Part shown: piece after piece, positions 23,901-35,900 of the stretch | Layout: every line of letters starts with the position of its first letter | Numbering within the stretch: position 1 is the stretch's first letter | Source: Ochotona curzoniae | Taxonomy: Eukaryota > Chordata > Mammalia > Lagomorpha > Ochotonidae | DNA length: 64,000 bases | NCBI RefSeq assembly: GCF_017591425.1 | Contig: NW_024466307.1 | Coordinates: 7,331,001-7,395,000 of the forward strand | Reading direction: 5' to 3' | Made by a program: the position numbers and the translations under genes | The notes under the pieces: generated by a model | What the model saw: only the letters and a program-made list of their open reading frames with translations | Database searches by the model: none | What the model was told of the DNA's origin: nothing

Positions 23901-26900
23901 TGTGTCCCCAACAGGAATGTCTGTGTGGAAGCGTGGATGTCTGTTCCTCAGCCTCTTGGAAAGGTGCAGAACAAAGCAACACCTATCCCACACCTTCATG
24001 CGTGTCTCTGCTTGTGTGAGCCTTGGCTGGCCGTGATGCTGATGAAGCTGACAATAGTGAAGAACAATGGGTAGCAGAAGCATATGGCAGATGGGATGGA
24101 GTTAGATGTGCTACGAATAGTCTCATATTTCACTTTTTCATGTGCTGAGTGCATACATGCTATTTAAAGGTAAATATAGTATTTGAAAAACAAATAAGGA
24201 ATCCATATCACCTATAATACCCATAGAAGATTCCTTTTTCTTTTAAAATAGTCCTTCTACTTGTACCATTTTATAATTTAAGTTACAAATATTCTATTGT
24301 GATATGGAAGAAGGAACTTACTAAATACAAATGATGCAGATGAAGAATTCGTTGAGGCTGAATAATTCATGATATGAATGATGAAACTTCTCTTGTTCCA
24401 CAGGAGTAATTCTATAGTTGTGGATGGGCTTTAGTAAAGGGAATAGAATTCAAGTAATTCTAAACTTGAAAAGCTTGATCTATTAGGATCATATTTTCAG
24501 TATTAATTACCTGGTGGTCACAGCATGGGAAGAGGCTTGCTGCAGCATTGATGCACAACACTGATGCTGAGAGGTCAATGTGTCATTTTTCTCCAGGTCC
24601 TTGTGTAAGTCCTCAGACACCTCAGTTGTTTATTTTGAAACTTAAGACTGTTCACTTTTTTTTTTTTTAAAGATTTATTTTTATTATTTTTTTTATTGGA
24701 AAGGCGGATATACAGAGAGGAGAGACAGAGAGGAAGATCTTCCGTCCGATGATTCACTCCCCAAGTGAGCGCAACGGGTCAATACTATGCCGATCCAAAG
24801 CCAGGAGCCTCTTCCGGGTCTCCCACACAGGTGCAGGTTCCCAAGGCTTTGGGCCGTCCTCGACTGCTTTCCCAGGCCACAGGCAGGGAGCTGGAAGGGA
24901 AGCGGGGCTGCCGGGATTAGAACCGGCGCCCATATGGGATCCCGGGCGTGCAAGGCGAGGACCTTTAACCACTTGCGCCACCGCGCCGGGCCCAAGACTG
25001 TTCACTTTTAAACTGAGAAGTTTGTGTGGGAGTGAATTGCTGCAAGATCAATTGAATTCTTTTATTTTTAAAGGTTTATTTGAAAGGCAAAGATAAAGAC
25101 AGAAGTCTTCTATCCACTAGTTCACTTTCCAAATGGCTGCAACAGCTGGGGCTGGGCCAGGCTGTGGTCAAGAGCCTAGAGCTCAAAACTCAAAATTGCA
25201 TACTGTTACTCAGTTTATAAGAAGCAAGAAAGAAACCTACCTTGAGATACTAAGATCTATTGAGAGATGAGACTGTATGGCAAGACGGCTTCTCCTGAGT
25301 CTCTCACTTGGGTTCAGGGGCCGTGAACCATCCTCTGCTGCTTTCCCAGGCTGTAAACAGGAGCTGGAATGAAGTTGAGTAGCTAGGACACGAAGTAGTG
25401 CCGTTTGTTATTAGCCTTCTGTGGCAAAGTGCTGGCCCTGCTCATTATGATCTGTTAAATATGTTTGGATTTTTCTAAAGAAATTTAACAAATGCTCTGG
25501 GTTATGTGAAAATTTTCTTTAATTAGAAAAGCAATCTGAAATATTAGTAACATCAGTAGTGTCTTCTTCATGTGATCTTCTGAATAGAATTCTTTTTGAA
25601 AGATTATGAGTATGATAGAGAAAAATCCCTCTGAAAAACAAACTGCCCAACATTTGCGTAACTATGCCTGTCTTCTAATGGGAACTTCATTTTTTTAAGC
25701 TTTGCTTCAACTTGTGTTTCGCTGAATGCTAACTTTGCCACAAAAACTCTTCCTGCAGTGTGAAAAGATGAAAGAAATGGAGATGCAATTATCATTGATG
25801 TCATGCACTTGGAGGTATTTCCAATCAGGCTTGTTTGCATAATCAAAACTCACTGATGTAGAGCAATTTAAAATGAGTTTAGTGAGTTAAATACAAGATC
25901 TCTAATTGCTTGGGAAGCTGTAGGAATGCAGTAGTTGAGCTCAAAATGAGTCCTGACATTATTAGATGCTGCTAAATATTTAAGGTATTCAACAAAAGTA
26001 TAGTGTAATTTAAGAAAGTGATTAATAACCTGAATGAATAAGGGGCATGTTTTCAGGAAGATTCATAATGAAGCAGTTTCATGGATGTTTTGCTTATTTT
26101 GCACGTGTTTAAGATGTTTTAATGGTTGTAAACATACAAGATTGGTGAGCTGTCATCTTTTTTTTATTAATAAAATTTATTTTGACATTCTTTACATACT
26201 TAGTTAGAGTAAGAAGGTTCAAGGGCTACAGGAAAGTGGATAATACTAGTATGTTTTCCATATTGTTACCTTCATGTTTAAAAGGGGGGTATTAAGGGAG
26301 AAGGCCCACCCAATTTCCCACCCTCCCCAAGTCCCGGGTGTAGGGCATGCTCTGAGGTTCTTGCTCAGGTGGTTTTGATATTGCAACAGTTATGAATCGC
26401 TGTCAATCTTGCCACTCCAAGCACTATGAGGTCTTTGAAAAATCCACTGATTGACATAGACCATCATAGCTGAGATGGTTGGTTGACCCGTTCTGTCTTC
26501 TCTCTTTTCTTCGTTAGGGTTCTGAGTCCAGCATTTAGATTAGGAAGATTTCCAAAGAGCTGTCCTCTTAACTCGGGATGAAGATGTGTAATTTGTAGGA
26601 AGCAAATGTAATAGGCAGGACAGTGTGGTTGGGTACAGAATATGCTGGTCGGCTCCTAGATCCAGCCTGCTGTGATGTCAACAGCAGGCTATCCACATGT
26701 GATTGCACACTAAAATGTCACTGAACTCCCATCTTAACAGCATACGATAGCCAAGAGTGAAATGGCATAGTGGATGGTGTTGAGTGAGTTCTAGCAGAGG
26801 GCAGTGTCCTTGGTTTCACTCTTGGAGGAGTTGCTTGTGGCCCTTCCCCATGTTCATGTCTGTTCTGATGCCCATGTCTGCTTAGCTAAGTCATTGCATC

Positions 26901-29900
26901 TATTGATTAACCTGTTGGCCTCAGTGTCTGCAGCTCTCATGGGATTAATGATATGCCCGTATTGTCAGATGGATTACACTTAACCTTCCTAACTACAGAC
27001 TTCCTCATGTGTGTCCTGACATGTTGTGGCATTGCATTGTAGGATTCTGTGCATCCTAAAGAAAGCTTGCAATTAACAACACTGTTTGCTGTTGTGATTC
27101 TTCCATTTCAGTTTCTCACAGCATGCACGGACTCTCGTAATGCAGTGTCAGAATATGTGGATGGACTAAGGGGAAGTCATAGTAAGCTGCACACCTTAAG
27201 GGTGTGGTGAAAACTTAGAGCTGCCCCAGGACACAGCTTCACACTGGTTCCCACATTCCACAATGGTGCTTTTCAAAGAGCATCCTAAGGACTAGTTACA
27301 TCAGAACAAACTGTTCATTGCACATTCCTGAGTACAGCTTCTCTCAACAAGGTCAGAATTTGAGTGACAGTTGGCATCCTAAAACGGGTGCTGAGTGGTT
27401 TGTCCCACAGGACACACTTGGGGAATGGCTCTCAGTTCGGGATCCTTGCTCTGTAGTTTCATTTTTCTCCCTTTCTCTCACTTTGAACTCTGGTGTCCTT
27501 TATTCTCAGTCCAGGCTGCTTTCATATCTCTTATGCCAGGAGTTGGAGTTTTTTTGGAAACCACAGACTAGAATTGTTTACCATCTTCTCATTCAATCTC
27601 TGTCCACATCAGTCCAGGTCCCTCTCCTGGACTCTAGTTGAACTCAGCAGCCCTGATTGTGAATTCTGTAGTCAGAAGCACATGAATGTCAGGCTGCATT
27701 GTTGAAATATAATTGAACATTGTATTTAAATCCTAAAAATACATGAAGGATGCAAGTGTTTGGTTCCTAACTGTATGTGGAAACCCTGCATGCATGATAT
27801 GTATGTATATTGTTCTTGGCCAAGGTAAAAAATGAATAGGAAGCACCTGGCTGGTAGGCTACATGGCAATGCAAATCCGCTCTAAAACATATGACCTTGT
27901 TACGTTCGTGTGACTGATCCTTTGGGACCAAACGACCCATGAGCTAACTTATGCATATTTCTGGTGGTCCATCTGCATCACAAAGCAGTACTTTCAAGAG
28001 GCCATTGCACTATTGCTGCTTCTGAAAGCACATACTTCATGCTGGGCTGCAAGGAGTGATGCTGATGGCTCAAATACTCAAACTTTGGGAAGTTTTGGGA
28101 AAGAAAGGGAAATCTATACTCTGCTGAGTCTGCTAATTCTGCATGTTTGCAAGGTTCTGGCTATTTGAAGACAGTTAAATCTTAAGAACCGACCCTGTCA
28201 TTAAAAGTTTGCTCACTTCTTGCCATAAAGGAAAATTGGAAATTCCCACATGTGATAAGCTTAAGCGAAAATGTAGATTCCAAGTAAGAAATTAATTTAT
28301 TGGCACTTCAGTTGTATTTTTGCCCAGTATTTGAGTTTCATGCAGGAAAAGATTGACTTGAATTGATTTTCCATGTTGCTGCTTTGCTTTTTCTTAAAGT
28401 ATGGTTGTCAATGTTTAATAAGCTAAATTTCCTCTGGTATAGAAACTAAAAGTGTAAATAGTAAAGTCAGAAGATACTGTTTTTTAACTTCTGTCATCAC
28501 ATGTGAATGGCTTTTGTGACATGTTTATATCTGAGCTTACTAACTCTTTAGCAACACAGACTAATGGATATGTGAGATATATTTGTGAATAATGCCTTTT
28601 TATTTCCCTATAGGGATGCCCTCTGCATCTTTATTAGTAAATCTTCTTTCAGCTTTGTTTATTCCCTCTGTGGCTGGAGAAACAGAAATAAGATTTGCGG
28701 GGCAAACAGAATTCGTTGTTAATGAAACGAGCACGACTGTTATCCGTCTAGTCATCGAACGAATAGGGAACCCAGCAAATGTGACTGCAGTTGTATCGGT
28801 AAGAAGTGATGGTAGTTCAATTCTTACTGAAGTAAGCATAAAATTTCCCAATTTCAGTGGTGAGGATTTTTTTTTACTGTTTTATTACAATGAGTTGTAC
28901 TCGATGTCAATGACTTGTAGCAAATACTATTCTGTTCATACCTCTTCTAGATTTATAGAACATTGGGAGCTATCCATGTGCATTTGACAATACTCTTTGT
29001 TTACAAGTCAAAGAAGAGGGGAGAAGGAAAAGCAGATTTTGCATCCTGATTTCAGATGGCCACAGTGGCTGGGGCTGAGCCAGGCCAAATCCAGATGTTT
29101 TTCCCAGGTCTTCCATGTGGGTGGTTGGGGCCCAAACACTTCAGACATCTTAGGCTGCTTATCCCAGGCTATTAACAGGGAGCTATTGAGTGTCAGCATC
29201 CAGCATTATAGGTTTTTAGTAGTATTACCCACTGTGACAAGTGCTAGTCGATTTAATTTGTTCTGATCAATGACAACTTGGAAATTGATCAAAAGTTCTG
29301 CATATATGTCCCCCATTTTATTAATCTCAAATCATATTTTCCAGGAGCTAGATGATTCATTTGGCTGCTTGAGTGGAATCTCTGATTTGTGTGAGAAATT
29401 ACTCCTTCATGATTTCATATTCATTCCTGTGGAATCTCTTTAGCAATGTTGATTTTATAGAATCAAATCCTAAAAGTGGAATCGTTAGTACTGACAAGGA
29501 GCTGAGAGAGCTAAAGAAATTGGTCTTATTGGACTTGTTGAATATGAATATAGACTTCAGGTTGAGTTCTGGAGAGAGCCATTCTTCAAAACTGAATTTC
29601 TTCAACATGCGTGATGTTCTGAGGTTTTCGTGGTCTTCTGCTTCTTTGGAAGAGTTCTAGTTACAAACTTTGTTTTTAGCTTTGCTGGCATTAACTCCAG
29701 CTCATTTTAGGGACAGAAAAGTTGACATTCTCCAGTGTAACTTTCATGTTTTTATGTCATTTCTTTTCCTTCCATGTAAAGAAGTGTTTCCAGAGGATTA
29801 TTTCTTACACATTTTTTCTGATCAGTTGTTAAATACATATGGAATATGTGTAGTTCTAGCTCTGCTTTTCTTACCTACCTGATTCGTGCATTTTTGCTTG

Positions 29901-32900
29901 GATGGCTCCAGTTAGCAGTATTTTGCTTGTCTGAATCCTGTGTTAAGTAAGCGGGGCATGTCTTTGATTTTCCGTAGCTGTATGGAGAAGACACTGGTGA
30001 CTTTTTCGACACCTACGCCGCAGCTTTCATTCCTGCTGGAGAAGGGAACAGGACTGTGTATGTAGCAGTCTGTGACGATGACTTACCAGAGCCCGATGAA
30101 ACCTTTGTTTTTCACTTAACATTGCAGGTGAGTCCTTCTCCCTCCCTTCATGTCAAAGGTGGAAAAATCTTAGAACTTGTTCAGAATGTATGCCTGTAGA
30201 GCTTAAACAAGGCAGTTGGCCGTATTTGTCTCAGAAGACAGAGCTGGGCAGGTTCATGGTGTAGTTAGTCCTCAAACGTTCCTCTTAGGAGTATTGTAGA
30301 GCTGGTTTGTGGGTTCATTCTGCTCCTTGAGGATTTGCCTATGATAGATGCCTCAGAAAACTGTCTTCCCTTCGCCTTGCTCACTCTCATTCCATGCCTG
30401 GTCTCTGCACAAAGGGTGACCGTGACTTCTGAGTTCAAAGATGCGGGACACAAAAGCAGGCGTGGAAGTTGGAGGCCCCTGTGCTTTAGAGCACATTCAG
30501 GGTAGCCTTGGGAAAAAGTTTGAATAGCCTAAGATTTGATTCAGTTTTGTGACCTGATATGTTTGCTTGAGGCCATAGTGGCTAACACCATTGTGGTTAT
30601 TTTTTCTGGAGGGCATTGAGCATTGTTGTTTGAATAATGGTGCTGGTAGGATTAAACTTTACAGAGTAAAGATTATATTGAAACAGTTACGTTTGGTCTT
30701 TGTGAAAGTTTCTTTTTTTGTTTAACTGTTGAATATCAATAGAAACATTGCAAAGAAACTGTCTGTTTTTATAATAAATTGCTTTAGTATTTGGTTTTAT
30801 GATTTAGGGAACAAGTTGCAGTACTGTATAGTAAACATTTGAATAGACATTCATAATGGCCTTTTTAATTTGTAATATTAGTAATTGTGTTGTAACTTGC
30901 AAGATGACTTGTAATTATTCAATTATGTTACAAATCTTACTGATTAGTACTTTTTAACTTTGAAAAACTATTCCTTTTGAAATTCCTTTGCCATGTCTTA
31001 AATTGAATGCTTGCTTAATCTACATTCAATGACTATATTTTTGTTTATATTCAGAATATAATTTGAGAACAAATCATATTAAAATGGTTTGATTCAAAAT
31101 TCCAACTTATTTTTGGGTTTTCCATTTTAGAAACCTCCAGCATATGTGAAACTTGGATGGCCAAGGAGTGTTTCAGTGAAAATATTATCAAATGATAATG
31201 CATTTGGGATTATTTCATTTAATATGGTACGTTTATAAGTTCATGGCTCAAGTGGTCACTCTATACAGTCTGATTTTTTTATTGCAAAAGTTACTACTTT
31301 TAGCTGCTGTTAAACTTCTTTTGATATGTAAGTAAAATTGTTTCAGCCCTGATCCTGTTGTATATTCTGTAGAACGGCCATTGGCTCTCCCTGTGATTTC
31401 GGAGTTGAGAAATTTTGTGTGATCACAATTACCTTATGCTACCCTCCTTTTGATGACCTTTCCTTTCACCTGACTCACTCAGTATCCTGTCTCCCACCCT
31501 CCGTTGGCTGGTCTCTAGATTTGTACCTAAGGGTCTTTCGCTTGACTTCCCCAAGTGCTACCCACAAAAGCTTTGTCTCAGACTTCTCTGAATCTTGGAA
31601 GGAGTGGGAGATGAGAAAGTATATGGGAAGAATATCGAGGAAAACGTACAAGAAGCTTAAAGTTGAAGCACTATAGTGTCTATTGTTGAATTCTGTAGCC
31701 AATCCCCTCCCTGGGACTTCCCCTTTTGTTAATACACCCCAAGGGTTAGAACACATCTTCTTCCTCTGGACTTTGGTTTAGCAGTTTATTTTCTTTGTTA
31801 ATCACAAATTGCTGTCTCTGGCCAGGCCTGTGTTCAGAGGGTTTTTATCTTTAAAGAATTTCATGTGCATGATAGATTCCCTCCTTGAAAGGGATTGTTT
31901 CCAACTCTTAGAATAAAACAGAATTTATCGCCAATCCAACTGAATTTAGCCACTAAGGCTTAGACTGCCATTCCTGGAATGGAGCCTTTTTAAAACAACA
32001 GTGAGACAGTATGTCTTAGCAGTGATCTGAATTAGAAAATAAAAAGCTAGCTTTGGATGTACTGCATGCCATGTTGTTAGTACCTTAAATTACCTTTGAA
32101 CCAAGGTATGCTACCAATGTGATCTTTATAGATACTGTCTTGATTAAAAAGGATATGTGGCTAACCTCAACTTAGTGGCTATTTAACAACCTCCAATGCA
32201 GTGTCATTTATAAACAGTGAAGTTAGTCATTTCTATCTGATAGGGAGTTCTAATACTATTTGAGAGAAAGGAAAAGCCAGCAAGTGTGTGCACACACTCC
32301 AATACACCGGTTCACTTCCTACGTGCCTACAATGACTGAGGTTGCTTCAGGTTCAATTTGGGAGCTGGAGATTCAATCCAGGTATCTCACATAGGTGGTA
32401 GGAACCCAGCAACTTGGGGCATCACCTTCTGCTTCTCAGTGTGCCCACAGGAGGCTGGAATGGGGACAGGAGTCCTGATTCAAGCCCATGCACTCCAGTA
32501 TGGCATGAGGCATCCCCAAAAACGTGGCAAGGGCCAGCCCAGTGTCCTCTGTCAAGTTGGCAGTTCTAGGCACAGTTGGCTCGTCTCCTACCCCTAAGTG
32601 CATGTGCTTTCTCTTGCCCACAGCCTTCCTCCATCGTGGTAAGTGAACCCAGGGACAGGGAGGAGCCTGTGTTGGTCACTCTCACCAGGGAAAAGGGAAC
32701 CTATGGAATGGTCACTGTGACTTTTGAGGTAGGTTGGCTTTGGAAACACCTTAAATTTATGGCACTTGTGATTTCCTGCCAGATGGCTGCTGTTTAATAC
32801 TGTTCACATAGCTGAGAGGGATGCGTTCACATGTTGGTCTCTGATTAGGGTGGTGAGGGTTGAGGCATGGAGGAAAGTGGGTTGGAAAAATGCTTCCTTT

Positions 32901-35900
32901 TTTTACCTCCTGTGTCTGCAGAGGGGGGCGGGAAGGGAGCTGCCCGCTGCTGTCAGACTAGATCAGTGCCTGGGAATGGGGGACGGTCATTTTGATAACA
33001 CCTCAGCTCCTGGTATGGAGAAGAGTGTTCTGAGAGTGTCACTTGTGTGGTTTTGATAGCCCTGAGATGATGTAGGTTTCATTGCTCGCAAAGCTATCTT
33101 TAACTATGAAGGTTAGTAGTTAAAAATTTTCCTTGCTGACTGCATGTGTTTTGCTTACATGGAATGCAGCATATCACTTTGTCTAGATGCAGTATAAAAT
33201 CCATAGAATCTTCATGATCAACTTTTTCTGGGGGAAATATGAAAAATACCTATGGATTATTTAGGTTTCCATAAAGTGTATTTAGCATGCCTTTATGCAT
33301 TTGAACTCCCCACTTCATTCAGTGCTCTTAGTGGACATTGGCAGCAGTTACCTCTGAGATCTGTGTGTCATCACAGGTAGTCAGCGTGGTGCATTTCCCA
33401 GCGTGTAAGCCATACCTGTCTGTATGATTGCTTATTGATCATGTGCTGTGCACCATGTTGATCTTTTAAAATCCTGCTTTGAAAGGCAGAATTAGATCTT
33501 CCAACTACTGTTTCATTCCCTAAATGACTGCAGGGGCTGGGCATGGACCAGGCTAAAGCTCTGGGGTTCAGGAGCTTCATTTGAGTCCACTACATGTGTA
33601 CCAGGGGCCCAAGGACTTGAGTTCTCCTCTGCTGCTTTCTGAGGTGCATCTGTTGGAAGCTGGACTAAAAGTGGAGCAGCCCAGACCTACTTTAACCAGC
33701 ACCCTGATGAAGGATTGACACACGTAGTGGCTTACGTGCTGTCGCCACTTTGTTCCTTGAGATTTACATCTAAATTTTCCACTTATTTTTTGTTACAAGA
33801 TCCAGAACATGACCATGATTCATTTTCAAATATTAGAAAGTTCTTACTCTGTTATCGTACCAGTGAAAGGGATCTTTGGACACATGCCTGTTTCTTGATC
33901 ATTTCTTCCCTTTAGCTGTAAGGTCCATGTGGCTGGAAGTTTGCTGTAATGTCCTGCATACTTCTGAGAGGCCAGGCTCAGAGGATTGCGCCATGCTTCC
34001 TGAAGATGACTTGTATTACTCCTTTACCACCAGACTGTGAGATGGAAATTCTTCTGCTCACAGTAAAGATCTGGGAAATGGTGCTCAGGGTTGCTAAATA
34101 ACTTGTTTAAATTATAGGCAGCAGTAGAGCTGGCATTTGATTCCACTTAGTTTGTTTTTTTTTTCATTGGAAAGGCAGATACATATAGAAGAGAAGCAGA
34201 ACTATTTTCCATGCACTGGTTCCCTCTCTAGGTGGCCCCACTGGCCAGAACTGAGCTGATTGGATCAGGAGCTAGAGCTTCATCCGGGTCTCCCACGTGG
34301 GTGCAGAGTCCCAAGGCTTTGGGCCGTGCTCTGCTGCTTTCCCAGGCCACAGGCAGGGAGCTGGAAGGGAAGCAGTGCTGCTGGGATTAGAACCAGCACT
34401 GATACGGGATCCTGGTGGATGTAAGGCAATAATTTAGCAACTAGGCTATTGTGCTGGGCCCAGGGGGTTGCTTAGCTTGATACCCTTCCAATCAAGAAAG
34501 TTATACAATTTTTATTATAACGATTGAGGGGGAAAAATGGCACCTTAGTGACCTTGTAGGCAGTATAATAGTTATGCTCAAGCTCCATAAAAATGTCTTG
34601 ACTATTAGGTCAGACTTAACTATATGTTTGTATAAATCTTGCTCTTTGAACAAGCTTCAGATTATTTCAGCAGATGTGAGAGCAATGCTTTCTCGGCATT
34701 TGAAATCCTCGGTTTTTATTGTTGGTGTGATGTGCTTCACAGGTGGAAGGTGGCCCAAACCTTCCTGAAGAAGACTTGAGTCCAGTGAGAGGAAATATTA
34801 CCTTCCCGCCTGGGGAAGCCACCGTACTTCTTACCTTGATGGTCCTTGATGATCAGGTGGGTTACGGTTGAATCTTTGAGTGAGGCAAGGGCTCAGGCAC
34901 TCTTATACTACAGCAATCATTAAGATGTCATCACTACTCTTAATTATTCAGGAATGTAATTCTTTTGTCCAATGTTGTATCTTTAGCTATAAATGACTGT
35001 TGATTTGGGGGGATAGCTTGTTAAAACATACAAAAATGTAAAAAGTGAAAATCTAACCAATAATATAAGCATTCTGTTTTAGAGTACCAGTTTAAAAGAC
35101 AAATACCGAAGGAACATTTCTCTGGGAGTAGGGCTTGGAAATGGAAGCATTTGGTAGCATTCAGAAGTCTGGATAGTTCATCTGGTTTTTCAAGCTAAAA
35201 ATTTGTTGTGATCCCAGAAAGACTGAAAACTTAATCAGGGGAAACCTTTATTATGCACTTAAATTTAGGAAATTTCAACGAAATCGTATCTAAATGTTTT
35301 GAAATAGGTAGATTTATCTTTTATGTTGCTATTGAGGATCTCCCATCCAAGTATTAACCAGGCCTGACCCTGCTTAGCTTCAGAAATTAGATGAGATCAA
35401 GCACGTTCAGGATGGTATGACCATAGATGCTATTGAGGATGATGAAAGCTTTTTACACTTCACAAAATAGAATTTGTTGAATGGAAACTAAAAGAGCAAA
35501 ATGGGTTTATGTATTTTTAAAGATTTGTTTTTATTGGAAAGTCGGACTTCCAGAGAGGAGAGACAAAGATATTCCATCTGCTGGTTCACTATCCAAGTGG
35601 CTGCAACAGCTGGAGTTGAGCTGATCCACAGTGGAACCAGGAACTTCTTCCTGGTCTCCACATGGGTACAGGGTCCCAAGGCTTTGGGCCATCATCTGCT
35701 TTCCCAGGTCACAATCAGGGAGCTGGGATGAGGGGTAAGTGGGGCATTCATGATGTAAACCGGCACCCATATGGGATCCCAGTGGATGCAAGGTGAGGAC
35801 TTCAACCACTAGGCTACTGCAGTGGGCCTTGCAAAATGGTTAGTTTTAAGCATTTACATAATTTTAAAGATTTATTTTTATTATTTTTTTATTGGAAAGA

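Noticed and set aside
28592..28613. Start of ADGRV1 at the ATG at 28592 in intron 1
   Set aside because: It lies before the splice acceptor and would need read-through of intronic sequence. The orthologous N-terminus is instead restored by joining 11719-11740 to 28614.
35340..35427. Functional 5S rRNA gene
   Set aside because: It lacks the 3' end, has many substitutions including in the internal control region, and lies in an intron flanked by target-site duplications.
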